Assembly (NCBI GenBank): GCA_934045075.1
Contig: OW203724.1
Location: 23,217,721-23,281,720 of the forward strand
DNA: 64,000 bases
Direction of reading: 5' to 3'
DNA from: Yponomeuta sedellus
Lineage: Eukaryota; Arthropoda; Insecta; Lepidoptera; Yponomeutidae
Shown here: positions 1 to 9,528 of the stretch, piece after piece
Numbering within the stretch: position 1 is the stretch's first letter
Layout: the number at the start of each line of letters is the position of its first letter
The notes under the pieces: generated by a model
What the model saw: the letters and a program-made list of their open reading frames with translations, nothing else
The model's database searches: none
Told to the model about the DNA's origin: nothing
Program-made: the position numbers and the translations under genes

Positions 1-576
1 AAATTTTGTCGCCTATTTAAACCATCTTATGGTCTTTGGCGAATTATCTCTATATATTTTGATGTGTCAAAGATACTCCGACCGTAGAGCACCCCCTAGA
101 GTGCAGGAATGTGGTTGGCTACACAAACTCAAGCCTTAATATAATCTCCAGAGCCTTATTTTTTACCGCACTCATTTTCGTATAGAGCTTTTACGATGCT
201 ATATTCATTATGAGCCTTCGAGTTATTGCGAGAGACTATAAAATCTAGGGCCCTTAATTCCACTATCGTCATTAATATTACACAGTATTGATACAGACAA
301 TTAAACCCGGTGTTGCCAGCTTTGGTTGAAGCAAATAATACCACAGATTGGAAATAATTGATGTTGCACTATCTTATAGCTTGGCTTTGAGCTTACAATT
401 GGCTCATTAATTGTGGGAAAAAAGTTGTTATATCATAGCAATCTGCCACCTTAGCCAATCAGTTTTCGTCACGAAGTTTTTCTTCACGGGTAACAAGAAC
501 TATTGCTACGAAACTTTCATAAAGGTAAAATTGTGACTTGGGTATATCCCTATAGTATTTTTTGAATGCAAAATCA
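1..576. other. Unannotated low-copy stretch
   Basis: No convincing gene. The part at 268-345 is a diverged relative of 703-780 inside the adjacent RptA copy: both run from an ATTACAC-GTATTGATA core into a GCTTTGGTT core. The stretch may therefore be an older, decayed extension or duplicate of that repeat. Short open frames look random. Confidence 0.4.
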
Positions 577-1283
577 TCCTCAACGTAAGCCAGCACGGAT
601 TTAAAACTTGCTTTGCTGTCGATTAAACGCGGCTTGCCTTCTCACGAATTCCTTTCTGAGCGGGCGGTGTGAATTGCCCCTAAATCCTCACGCATACTGT
701 ATAAGCAATATTACACTGTATTGATATACAATTAACTTAGCCCCAGTCGCTTTGGTTTAAGCCGAGTAATTAGCAATGCGCGGTTTTATTACCTTACGGG
801 GCTAAAGCGGCGGTGAACCTACATGACTCATAGTGTCTCCCCTTCGAGGCTCATAACAGAGCAATTTCCATACAAACTGCTATAACCCTAATTACTATGC
901 ACCAAGTGCTAAGTAAAAAGCACTCGCGGCAAAGGCGAACTGAGTGATTGGAATCAATCACTTGAGTTAAGCAACAACAAGCGCGGTTGGGTGCAGGATG
1001 CAGGACGGGTGACCGTCCCGTGTCTACCGCTAGTGGCATTTTTCCGAGCGCTTCCGTGCTTCGCAAGACACGTTAAGTCAATGGTGCCGGCTGTCATGTA
1101 ATGGCAGTCGTTAAGCCATGTCAGAGGCCTTATGGGCGGCTTGATAACTTCTGACAGTAAGGTCCGCCACTGGCTTACAATTCTCCACCAACACTTGGCC
1201 CCCGTGGTGGAGTATGGCCTAACCTTCCTGCGGTGCAGGAAGAGACCCGTGCCCCAGCAGTGGGGACATACAAGGGTTGATAA
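577..1283 (-). repeat. RptA, long copy (about 700 bp)
   Basis: Reverse-strand copy of a dispersed family that starts TTATCAACCCTTGTATGTCC and passes through a GCTGGGGCACGGGTCTCTTC-like segment. The same extended form occurs in the opposite orientation at 11,652-12,350, including the outer part with TTAGCCCC-type ends at 738-804. No intact reading frame is seen. The class is unknown; it could be the 3' part of a non-LTR element or a non-autonomous element. Confidence 0.7.
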
Positions 1284-1350
1284 TGAAGTGCTAAGTTAGC
1301 ACAGCAAAATACTGAAGTAAATTATTGCGATAATGAATAGCGCAGCGTCA

Positions 1351-1380
1351 GCATTGCAATGGGACGTTTATAGGCTATAT
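1351..1380 (+). repeat. S2 SINE 3'-end fragment
   Basis: A short match (GGGACGTTTATAGGCTAT) to the 3' end of the S2 SINE family, also seen near 39,955. Only the tail is present. Confidence 0.5.
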
Positions 1381-1405
1381 AAAAAAAGTTGAATCTTAAC
1401 ACTTC

Positions 1406-1637
1406 ATTATACTATTTTTATTTTAATGCACTAACCCGTGCTAAGGAACAAATTTAAAAACCTATTTAGAGGCTAAAAATTTCACCCATGCCGGGATTCG
1501 AACCCGCAACCTCTGGCTATCCGTACCAGCGCTCTACCAATTGAGCCAATGGGCGACTCAACCTATTTAGCCTCTAAATAGGTTTTTAAATTTGTTCCTT
1601 AGCACGGGTTAGTGCATTAAAATAAAAATAGTATAAT
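1406..1637. repeat. Head-to-head inverted tRS pair, 70-nt perfect arms
   Basis: Arms 1406-1475 and 1568-1637 are perfect reverse complements over 70 nt. The left half contains a minus-strand tRNA-like domain (1484-1554) with box B GGTTCGAATCC and a box A-like element. Both arms share the same one-base shortening of the A/T run near the tail, relative to other copies in the window. This indicates that one arm was copied from the other rather than inserted independently. Confidence 0.85.
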
Positions 1638-1908
1638 CATGTGGGTACAGTGATATCGTTCCGATGTTAAAACCTAACTGCAAAGTAGTTAGTCGGGGCT
1701 GTAAGTAATGCAATTTGCTTAAGTCAGATGTCGCTGCCTGTACGTAATACAGAGAATAGTGTAAAGAGGTTCGAAATTTCACGTGAGTCGTACGTCACAT
1801 GCCGTGAGTCGCCCATTGGCTCAATTGGAAGAGCGCTGGCACGGATAGCCAGAGGTTGCGGGTTCGAATCCCGGCATGGGTGAAATTTTTAGCCTCTAAA
1901 TAGGTTCT
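1638..1908 (+). repeat. tRS unit, full-length, tRNA-like domain at 1811-1881
   Basis: Forward unit continuing from the inverted pair: body (GTGGGTACAGTGATATCG start, CTGTACGTAATACAGAG centre), tRNA-like domain, then the AGCCTCTAAATAGG tail. The domain folds with a 6-bp acceptor, D-arm GCTCAATTGG, a 5-bp anticodon stem CTGGC/GCCAG and a T-arm with TTCGAAT. The anticodon triplet position would read GGA, but there is no long variable arm as in tRNA-Ser, so this is a tRNA-like repeat and not a tRNA gene. Confidence 0.8.
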
Positions 1909-2393
1909 TAACACTTCACTACTAAATTAGCATGTAAGTGATTTGGAGAAATCTGTTAGCTTGCATATGTAATTGACTGATCATGACTGAAAATCAGCGT
2001 GGCAACGGACAACTCTGTTGCAACACTACTCTGGGTCGGGCCCATTTTGGGGGCTCAATACTTAAAACCTATGTAATTCGTTATTTGGTTTTCGTGTTGT
2101 ACAGTTTATCAATTTTTCACCTATTATTTATGCTTTCTGTGTTAATATTTTTTGCAACGGTTTTGTGTATGTTTTTTTGGTTTTGTTTTGAGTATTGTGT
2201 CGTCAAATAAATACATTTCTTTCTTTCTTAATTTAAGAAATAAAAATAAAAATTCAAATATGTATATGAGGGCTCAATCTCAAGAGATAATTGGGGCTAA
2301 AACTGACTGAAGGTTTTAATATCATTTGCAGCAAACCTTTGATACATGCCGGCATTCCAACAGTGACTAAGTCGTCGACTCAAAACATCTCAC
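1909..2393. other. AT-rich spacer with a LINE-tail-like segment
   Basis: No gene seen. Around 2190-2225 the GTATTGTGTCGTCAAATAAA segment plus a CTTT-rich run resembles the tail at 53,380-53,410, so this is probably the 3' end of an old retroelement. The 75-codon open frame at 1983-2210 has no recognisable features. Confidence 0.4.
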
Positions 2394-2640
2394 TTCTTCT
2401 TCTTCAGGCTATAATTATGTTAGTCCACTGCTGGACATAGCCCTCTCTCCTAACGAGCGCCATAGCGCCCTGTCTTCAGCTTGCCGCATCCAGCATCTGC
2501 CTGCAGTTTTTCGCAGATCGTCATCCCACCTGGTCGGAGGGCGTCCTACACTACGTTTGCCGAGTCGCAGTCTCCACTCAAGAATACGTTTACTCCTACG
2601 GTTGTCACTTCACCGCCAAACACCTCACATGTGAGCCAAA
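2394..2640 (-). mobile_element. LINE-a (RTE-like) 3' end, truncated
   Basis: Reverse-strand 3' end of a non-LTR reverse transcriptase. Frameshifted translation shows the family's C-terminal pattern: an LEWRPR-like start, a W-DDL-K-AG block, and a C-terminal GEGYVQQW-type end over the GCTATGTCCAGCAGTGGACT segment. A GAA-repeat tail follows at the 2394 end. Related ends occur near 28.5, 54.9 and 58.7 kb. The RTE-like assignment comes from recalled family features, not a search. Confidence 0.6.
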
Positions 2641-2660
2641 TTAAGGTTGAACTTAAGGAG

Positions 2661-3023
2661 GAAGCGCTCGTGGCCTAGGCGAACCGAGTGATTGGAATCA
2701 ATCACTTGGTTAAGCAACAACAGGCGCGGTCAGGTACGGGATGGGTGAGCGTCCCGTGACTACCGCTAGTGGCATTTTTCCGAGCGCTTCCGTGCTTCGC
2801 AAGGCACGTTAAGCCGTTGGTGCCGGCTGTCATATAATGGCAGTCGTTAAGCCATGTCAGAGGCCTTATGGGCGGCTTGATAACTTCTGACAGTAAGCCC
2901 CGCCACTGTCTTACAATCCTCCACCATCCCGGACTTGGCCCCCGTGGTGGAGTATGGCCTAACCTTTCTGCGATGCAGGAAGAGACCCGTGCCCCAGCAG
3001 TGGGGACATACAAGGGTTGATAA
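2661..3023 (-). repeat. RptA, short copy
   Basis: A 363-bp copy of the RptA core in the same orientation as 577-1283. It lacks the outer extension and ends at the GGTTGATAAC boundary. Compared with the 577 copy it differs by scattered substitutions and small indels. Confidence 0.75.
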
Positions 3024-3049
3024 CGAAGGATGACTAATGTTCTAAGGCT

Positions 3050-3187
3050 CTTACTAATAAACACCGTATAAGCCTGGTATAGTTACACAGTGTTTTGTTC
3101 ACGTCATTTGAATGTAATTTTCTGTTGGAAGAAAAGAGACAAAACACTGCATAGTTGTACAATACTTACACCAAGTTTATTAGTAAG
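3050..3187. mobile_element. Small MITE-like element with imperfect inverted ends
   Basis: Ends CTTACTAATAAAC (3050-3062) and GTTTATTAGTAAG (3175-3187) are perfect 13-nt inverses. Inward, similarity continues to an ACACTG...CAGTGT pair flanking a short unique centre. Three-base GCT flanks on both sides could be a target duplication, but this is weak. No coding capacity. Confidence 0.5.
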
Positions 3188-3197
3188 GCTGTAAATA

Positions 3198-3372
3198 AAT
3201 AACTTCCACACACAGTGGTCCTGGTCCCAAACTAGGATACCCTGAGTTACGGTAACCTGGATAGGATATCGCTAGCATGGAAATGCACCCAAACTGAAGC
3301 CATTCTACATTTTATCTACGGCGGACCCCAGTGGGAATTGAATCCACGACCTTTGGCGTAGTATCAGACGTG
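3198..3372 (-). mobile_element. S3 tRNA-derived SINE
   Basis: Reverse-strand SINE. The right end holds a degenerate tRNA-derived head with box B-like GGATTCAATTCCCA; the left end has the family 3' segment AACTAGGATACCCTGAGTTA. Sister copies lie at 42,950-43,112 and 47,205-47,372. Confidence 0.65.
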
Positions 3373-3454
3373 ATAACGTGATAAATGAATGAGGCAGTCA
3401 GCGCTTCAAATAGACAGTCCATCTTTTGGCACGCGTCGCGATTTAACCCGTATT

Positions 3455-3515
3455 ATCTCTCTCTATCTAGAAGAAGACCTATGCCCAGTGATGGGGCGGC
3501 TAAAAGGCTGCTTAT
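3455..3515 (+). repeat. LINE 3'-end scrap
   Basis: Contains AGACCTATGCCCAGTGATGG, a variant of the C-terminal coding and tail segment shared by the RTE-like LINE ends in this window. The rest of 3373-3552 shows nothing recognisable. Confidence 0.4.
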
Positions 3516-3552
3516 GTTTAACTTCTTCTACTGCTTACTAAAGCGGAGTTCA

Positions 3553-3645
3553 TGGGTTTGATTCCTATTGGGGGCCACGGTCCATCTGTACTTGTACAAA
3601 TGGCCTCAGTCTGGATGTATTTCTATATTTGTGTTGAAGTCTAGT
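3553..3645 (+). mobile_element. S3 SINE fragment
   Basis: Forward fragment: the box B-like part with GGGTTTGATTCC and the following GGCCTCAGTCTGGATGTATT body. It lies inverted relative to the S3 copy at 3198-3372. The tRNA head is truncated at its 5' side. Confidence 0.5.
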
Positions 3646-3695
3646 TTAGGACAGGACAAGGAATTGTGTTTGTACATACATACAAAGGCGTAAGG

Positions 3696-3936
3696 TTATA
3701 TACATACATATAAACCTCACCTCTGTATCCCAGAGGGGTAGACTGCCACTTGCCACGATCCTGACAGATCACCTTCGCTTCATCAACGTTTATAGGTCTT
3801 AGCCCGCAAGCCTGTTCCGGGTACTTTTTATCTTCCCCTTTGTTAATATATCCCCTATATCCGCCTGGGACGCTCCTTACCAGCACTTCCACATGCCCAA
3901 ACCAACGCAACATTCAATTCTAGTCACTACATCCTC
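3696..3936 (-). mobile_element. LINE-b C-terminal fragment
   Basis: Reverse-strand remnant of a non-LTR retrotransposon ORF2 end. Recognisable blocks are LRWFGHVE near the start and [15 protein letters not shown] near the end, broken by indels and stops. The same blocks are better preserved at 32,548-32,867. Nothing autonomous remains. Confidence 0.65.
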
Positions 3937-3968
3937 TTTCAGTCCACAGTGCATTGCGTTTGTATGTA

Positions 3969-4222
3969 CGATTTTCCCATGGGAATAAGATATTTTCCCG
4001 CAGTAAAACGTAGCCAATATGTTAAACCAAGGTGTCAGCTAAAGTCATAATTTTTTTAAATTATTATTATACGTTTAATTCGGATAAACAAATCCACAGA
4101 GTTGTTAGTACGAGCTTAGTCTACGTTAGTAAGATACAAAATATTTAAATCGTTCTAGCCGTTTAGATGTGAAGAAGTAACTAACATACACACTCACAAA
4201 CTTTCGCCTTTATAATATTAGT
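3969..4222 (-). mobile_element. Helitron-like non-autonomous element, 3'-truncated
   Basis: On the minus strand it begins near CACTAATATTATAAAGGCG and continues through AAAGTTTGTGAGTGTG into a TTCCCATGGGAAAATC segment. It matches the elements at 34,485-34,892 and 53,783-53,983. The latter two end in a hairpin plus CTAG, as expected of Helitrons; this copy lacks that terminus. Resemblance to lepidopteran Lep1-type elements is from memory. Confidence 0.5.
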
Positions 4223-5227
4223 GTGATGTGATGTGCTTCTACCTAGTCGACATATTAACGCACATCAGCAGTTACGAGTTAAGCATTATTTATAATAGAT
4301 TTCACTTTCCCGAAAGCCGTTATCTCGATACCAAGGCGGTAACTAATTGCAGCGAAATATTTTATAATTGATCTACAGGTCAGCACGAATAAGTAAGGTA
4401 GCTGGGCCACCAGATCATGCAATTTTTGCAAATTAAAATGATGCTGCGTTATAACTTGCGCGTGTACAATTGACCGGCCGGCCTTGTATGACCTTGGTGT
4501 TCTTTCTCATTCTATTTTTTCACATATTCTGCTTTTTTTGTAGCCATGATTATGTCGCACTGCTGGGCAAATGCCTCCTCTTTAGATTTTCACTCCTCAT
4601 TATTGTTGGCCAACATTTCCTATGCAGGTAAATAGATGCTATGATTTTTAAAGATCGTAAAGTCAGTTCAAAATAAAATCACAGGCATTGTTGACGTATT
4701 TTAGTTTACAGTCTTTTTATTAAAAAACGCAAATCCTTTAAAAAATCTTTATATTTTTACTAGCCCACTCCTGCCCATCGCTGGGTTTAGGTCTTTTCCT
4801 CCAAATGCCATTTGCCATGGTCCTTTGCCATCCATAACTAATGAAAATACGGAATATGGCGGAACACCGACTCCACGTAAGTGGTGATTACTGACCACTG
4901 ATTATTTGAATGGAATCTGAGGAGTATTTAAGTGCAATCGTGTTCTTTATAAAATAAATAGCCCTTAAGTTGTTTATATAAAAAATGATTACAAAGTTCA
5001 AAAAGTAGTTTTCTCAATCAGAAATTTATAGTCTTATTTATAAGAGCACGATTCCTGAAAACGTATGCAAATTAAATCTAATGTCTTAATTACTCGTATT
5101 TCATTTTGTACATTTATTAGAAGTTTAGTTCAGTGTATTTATTTCATTTAGTATTAGTTCAATATGTTCATTGCAAGTTTGTAAAATGTAAGATTAATAT
5201 AAAAAACTATTAGAAAACTTGTGATGG
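4223..5227. other. AT-rich spacer with LINE scraps
   Basis: No gene found. 4545-4600 and 4760-4830 contain reverse-oriented pieces resembling LINE 3' ends (CACTGCTGGGCAAATGCCTC and CTGCCCATCGCTGGGTTTAG). The rest is low-complexity AT-rich DNA. Confidence 0.4.
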
Positions 5228-5497
5228 TTGCTTTTATTAAATGTTCCTTGGTTTACTTCATCGGATTTAATGTTTTGTATGGATAAGTTTACTTCCACCA
5301 AAGAAGCGGCCAACGGCCCTCGCGCAGGCTATAGTGCGAAAAGTCATCAAGCGACGGACCTGCCTCAATGGATAGTCGTTCGCAAGGCTAATATTAAGGG
5401 CCGTAAAACTTTAATGTTCTTATTTTGTATACGACTACAAAAGTGCTCAATAAAATACCGTATAAGACTTAGGTGGGGCCGCTAAGAAAAAAAATAA
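5228..5497 (+). other. Unrecognised 85-codon open frame
   Basis: An ATG-initiated frame (5228-5485) runs through a locally GC-richer stretch. I recognise no domain, signal peptide or membrane segment, and there is no obvious start context, splice support or polyadenylation site. It abuts LINE debris, so a transposon origin or chance is more likely than a gene. Confidence 0.15.
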
Positions 5498-5570
5498 ACG
5501 GGCAAGCTTCGAGAAAAAGTTTTCGAGTGGTGACCACGAACAGACAAACGTAGCGTGGGAAGTCTGTTGT
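5498..5570 (+). mobile_element. LINE-a fragment
   Basis: Short forward remnant matching the LEWRPRTGRRSVGRP region of RTE-like LINE ends, visible as TGACCACGAACAGACAAACG. It is frameshifted and cut off before the C-terminal end. Confidence 0.45.
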
Positions 5571-5574
5571 ATAA

Positions 5575-5685
5575 ACATATATATATTTCATAATCTCACT
5601 TCTATATCCCGGAAAGGTAGGCACAGACCAAAGTTTGCCATTTACCACGCTCCAAAGAAACCTCTTGCATTTCATCAACATTATA
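5575..5685 (-). mobile_element. LINE-b terminal fragment
   Basis: Reverse-strand copy of the last part of LINE-b, where the VDEAK...RDRGKW...YPSG blocks are decayed. It ends in a short TATA-rich run at the position where other copies have (TATG)n. Confidence 0.45.
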
Positions 5686-5799
5686 CTTTATACTAACTTT
5701 TATTGCACACGAAACATTATAGGACAAAACACAAGAAATAACATATACAAAGGCGAGCTTATCTCAGTAAGAGATTCTATAGTAGCTGCATGCACGCAT

Positions 5800-5926
5800 G
5801 CCGGTCATAGTGAGAAATTAATATTGCGTTGGTTTAGATATATTAGTGACAGGTGAAGAAATATTGAGACGGGAGAGAAAAGAAACATGAGCTAATCTGG
5901 ATAGAAGGGACGTCCCAGGCGGACAC
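5800..5926 (+). mobile_element. LINE-b internal fragment
   Basis: Forward remnant carrying the LRWF block (TTGCGTTGGTTTAGATAT) and the GTCCCAGGCGGAC block that encodes RPRRT in better copies. It lies inverted relative to the fragment at 5575-5685. Confidence 0.45.
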
Positions 5927-5945
5927 GATATCGTCGATTTCGATA

Positions 5946-6080
5946 TTAACCCTTTTGTATGTCCCCACTGCTGGGGCACGGGTCTCTTCCTGCAGGAAGG
6001 TTAGATCATACTTCACCATGGGGAAAAAGTCCGGGCTGGTGGAGAATTGGAAGATAGTGGTGGGCTTTACTGTCTGCCTT
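5946..6080 (+). repeat. RptA fragment
   Basis: Forward copy of about the first 135 bp of RptA, from ATTAACCCTTTTGTATGTCC to the TACTGTCTGCC segment, with a deletion relative to long copies. Confidence 0.65.
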
Positions 6081-6360
6081 ACTTTACAAACACAAGCTCT
6101 AAACTCACGAGTAAATTTTTGTTTTACTCGTGAACAAAAGTTGCCGGTTGATCCTGAAAATAGATTACAATAAATCGTGATTATATGCGTTGCGAATGAC
6201 AGCTAAACAAAATATCAAAACACGGTGAGAACACCCCAAATATAAGTCAAGATTAAAAGGAGTCCAGTGGGTGGGATTTGGCAAGTCGGTTTTAAAATCG
6301 ATACAAGCCAAGCCATTACTTTTTCTATATAATCAAGCATAAACATTCTATATACGTCCC
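6081..6360. other. Unannotated spacer
   Basis: No gene or family recognised. A short inverted pair (ACTCGTGAGTAAA near 6097-6113 against TTTTACTCGTGA near 6121-6132) is present but may be chance. Confidence 0.3.
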
Positions 6361-6570
6361 GTTACAGACAACAGAAGGATGGTCTTCTCTCTCGGAAGAA
6401 GAAAAAGGATGTTGAAAGTACGCAGCGTAGGACCGACGATCTAAGGCAGATGGCAGTGGCTGGATGAGTATGACCAAGGACAGAAGGCAGTGGCGTGCCT
6501 AGGAGGAGGCCTATATCCACCAGTGGATATAGGCCTCCTCCTAGGCACGCCAGTAAGGGCTGATTGATTC
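6361..6570 (+). mobile_element. LINE-a 3' end carrying a 29-bp perfect foldback
   Basis: Forward RTE-like LINE end (GGACCGACGATCTAAGGCAG, then the GGAGGCCTATATCCA...CAGTGGATATAGG tail). Arms 6492-6520 and 6523-6551 are perfect reverse complements with only CA between them. The right arm interrupts the usual tail, which resumes as GGGCTGATTGATTC. Other copies in the window lack the second arm. Confidence 0.7.
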
Positions 6571-7481
6571 ATTGTCATATATAAATGCACAAGGCCGTGC
6601 GTGCAAGAAGCACATGAACTGACTTATGTAACCCAGAATTCCACACAGAACCTCTAGTTCCCCTACAACAATATAGAACAATTCCCTTCTATTCCATATT
6701 CATATTTCTGTTCTATCGCATCATCATTACAACCTCCGCGTTATGTGAGTTTTTTTCTTAATTTACCGTCGAAATTAACGTCGCAGCTCGTTGCAAAGTC
6801 CTCCTTCACGTCACCGGTTTAGGGTTCTTTTTTCTCCATTGCAACGAGAACTAGTCTCTATTGGTCGCATGCGCAGTTACGTCCTTTTTGAAGCGAAGCC
6901 CGCTTGGATCTTTTTATAAGAGGCTTGGGATAGTGTAGCTAATGGGTTTGTGGTAATTTGGTCGGACGAAGTTCGGGGGGAGGTAATTATAGGGGCCACT
7001 GTGTCATTGTCGGTCTGCCTCGGCCCAGAGTCTAATTCGACGGGATTCGTAAAGTTGAAAATTGTAAAAAGTAGCTTCATTTGAATCCGTGCTGAGTGAA
7101 ACAACGTGTGGTTTTGTCCCTGGGATTCGGCCGGAATGATACACATTTTTGCGGTTTTACGATTTGTAATTTTAGATTCTCTGCTCGATTATTGTCACTG
7201 ATGAAGGATAATCTAAAGGATTTGGGGTTGAAAACATTAAATTCAATTTATTACGCTTTAAGCCAAATATTGGTTCAACTTTTTGAAAACAATCAAGTAG
7301 TGCAGTGAAAACGTGGAATAAATTAACAGAGACAAAATTTAGTGCACCTTCAGTGAATTAATTTAAAAATAGACAAATATACATTTTAAAAGTACACGAA
7401 AGTGATACAAGCATCAGCTTAAGGCTGCTTCGGTATTTGTTAATAATAAACAAAAATAGCGCCTAAGAAGACGATAAAATA
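6571..7481. other. Low-copy stretch with promoter-like features
   Basis: No match to other repeats in the window. A promoter-like cluster lies at 6858-6920 (separate entry). Downstream, 7300-7420 reads like a lepidopteran 5' leader, with several AGTG-rich and A-rich pieces, but no confirmed coding exon follows before the SINE at 7482. The 70-codon frame at 7096-7308 has no recognised domain. Confidence 0.35.
6858..6920 (+). promoter_or_regulatory. Candidate promoter: inverted CCAAT, NRF1-like site, TATA-like box
   Basis: ATTGG at 6860-6864, GCATGCGCAG at 6867-6876 (close to the NRF1/Ewg palindrome) and TATAAG at 6915-6920 are clustered in otherwise AT-rich DNA. The spacing suits a promoter firing rightward about 25-30 nt past 6920. 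No downstream gene was identified. Confidence 0.25.
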
Positions 7482-7678
7482 ACATAACATAACATTTACA
7501 TACAAGCACATACATTGCTTCTGGCCCCACACTAGGATACCCTGTGTCGTGGGAACCAGAAACAGCGACATCACAAATATGTAAACATCCAAGACCTGGG
7601 CTTTTTTTTTGTTCCCAGCCGGGATTCGAACCCGGGACCTCTTGCATGGTAGGCAGACGCGCTACCGCTACGATGGTG
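7482..7678 (-). mobile_element. S1 tRNA-derived SINE
   Basis: Reverse-strand SINE. The tRNA head on the right contains box B (GGTTCGAATCCCGG on its coding strand) and a GTAGCGCGTCTGCC-like segment. The body ends in the family tail with GGGTATCCTAGTGTGGGGCC. Copies lie at 14,257, 37,501 and 54,290. The acceptor end of the head is lost. Confidence 0.75.
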
Positions 7679-7805
7679 GGATGATCTCGATAAATACTTG
7701 GTAGACTGGTCAGAGGTGACAAATGACCGGAAATCTTGCTCTAAAGAGGGAAAGGTCTTGGCCCTCCAGTGAGACGCCCATAATGATTATGGAGGCTACA
7801 AGATC

Positions 7806-7867
7806 GATTTTTGGGCATTAAACACTTGTGTGCTGTTTTGCACACGAGTGTTTAATGCCCAAAAATC
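7806..7867. repeat. 28-nt near-perfect foldback
   Basis: Arms 7806-7833 and 7840-7867 are reverse complements with one mismatch and a 6-nt spacer TGTTTT. It follows an S2-like tail fragment (7750-7800) but matches no repeat itself. It could be a cruciform or hairpin, or a snap-back duplication. Confidence 0.8.
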
Positions 7868-9157
7868 ATTACTTTGTAGTATGAGGTACGAGGCAAAGAT
7901 ACATAACAAGATACTTACCAGAATGCTAAGCATTCTACACGTCATCGTTATTTCCAATACATACCAAGGTTTACGTGCTTCAGATTTGGACCACAGAAAA
8001 TAACTGCTTTAAGATACATATCCCTGTTAATTACACTAGGAAAGATTTATTAACAGAAGTAATGTCTTAACTAGCAATTGATGTGCTGCACATGCCTTCA
8101 AAAAGCAGTGTGCTGCATCACTCTGTGGTATGCGGCGTAAATGGCTGGCCTTGAGCTAGATAATAAAAGTTTGAATAATTATGATTAATCCCCACGCCCC
8201 GACCGTTACTGTGTTAAACATAGATATAAACATGATAGATGGGCCATCAGCGGCCAAAGCAGACCATTGATGACCACAGCTAAGCCACTCGAGCGCGAGG
8301 TGTTGCAGAGAGATCTTGTAGAACTAATGGATTTCCATAAGGTTGACTATGTAAAAGCGACTAAACAAATTATATAATGTAATTTATGAATAATGACGAA
8401 AGATATGATATTCTTTAATCGAAGTTGGAATAATAACAGTTCAAAATATCTTAAAATTATTTAGGTTTTATATTTCACGTTTTTAATGTTAATTACTTTT
8501 AAAGTTTAAACGTAGTTACTGTAGCGTCTATTACAGGATGTCATATGTATCTTAAAATATTACATTTACACTATCGTGTAATATTTCGACAGTGAAGTTA
8601 TTAACAATAAAATTGATTGATGGATTGATTTACAGGTGCCACTAATGAAACAATAATCATTTATTTCTTTTACGAAATTTTGTTGCTGAACCAGTATTTT
8701 TATTCTCTCAATCATGTAAATAGTAACATAGAATCCTCTTTCTAATTTTTTTTATCATATAAACACGTCATTTTTAGCTACGAGGGCGTCAACAACTTTC
8801 TGATTTTACAGGTTAGCACAACGTGTGTCGGGTCATTGTTCTAGCCGAATATTAACGAGGTGGGGCAGCTGTTCTATTCTAAGAGTTGCTTACGACCAAA
8901 GGGTGATAGAGCATTCGAAACTCGTATCCAAAAGGCGACCGGGCGGTGTAAAAAATAGTACAAAACTGCGTGAACGATGGTGATGTAATCGGGAAGAGTT
9001 AGAGATAAAGTTTTATATTGATTTAAAATCTATGTTTTGGCCTTGACAGATACGTGGCGTCTTATATGGTGGTCTGGAAGATCTTGCTTGTAAAGCGTAT
9101 ACGATCTCTCTGAATTACACTCGATGCGTTTATTGTTTAATTTAATGTGAAATTTAG
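7868..9157. other. Unannotated AT-rich stretch
   Basis: No gene or matched repeat found. Local features are a TTGATTGATGGATTGATT run near 8613 and a slightly GC-richer patch at 8880-8960. No reading frame of interest is seen on either strand. Confidence 0.35.
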
Positions 9158-9275
9158 AGTCTGAGTGTCTGAGGTGTTCAACTAGCTTAGCGATTGAAAT
9201 CGATAAAACCCCGGTGGGCACACTTGGTAATTAAGCCCATACTCTCTCATTCTGAGAGAAGGGCTGAGCCAGCCT
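9158..9275 (+). mobile_element. S2 SINE 3' half
   Basis: Forward fragment with the order typical of S2 bodies: GTGTCTGAGGTGTTCAA, the CGATTGAAATCG centre, GGTGGGCACACTTGG, and TAAGCCCATACTCTCTCATT. The tRNA head is absent. It lies about 250 bp upstream of the THAP start codon. Confidence 0.6.
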
Positions 9276-9528
9276 AGCGCAAGTAGGAACTTTGAATTAT
9301 TTGTTCGCATTTAGCCCCGTTTTAATGGCGGACATATATTTGTCTCACTCTTTAATACTACTTACTCTTTCTTTGTTGTCAATGTCAAATTGAAAACATA
9401 ACAAATATGGCGGAACGCGCGCGGCACATATTAGAACGTTTTCTAGTTAAAATTTTTGTGTTTTAAGTTTGTTCAATATCTAGCTGTGTGTATTTTGTTG
9501 TACAGTGTTTAGTGATTTTCTTTTAATA
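9276..9528 (+). promoter_or_regulatory. Candidate promoter and 5' UTR of the THAP gene
   Basis: Immediately upstream of the THAP ATG. Two ATGGCGG motifs (9324-9330 and 9408-9414; YY1/Pho-like GCCAT on the opposite strand) are typical of TATA-less insect housekeeping promoters. The 3' part is T-rich with TACAGTGTTTAGTGA, resembling an initiator and leader. A 12-nt TTTAGCCCCGTT at 9310-9321 has its exact inverse downstream of the gene. Confidence 0.4.

Noticed and set aside
577..1283. Viral or Gypsy-type coding remnant in RptA
   Set aside because: No conserved reverse transcriptase, protease or integrase motif in any frame.
1811..1881. Functional tRNA gene (anticodon GGA)
   Set aside because: No long variable arm as required for tRNA-Ser, many copies embedded in a 308-bp repeat, and imperfect acceptor and T stems.
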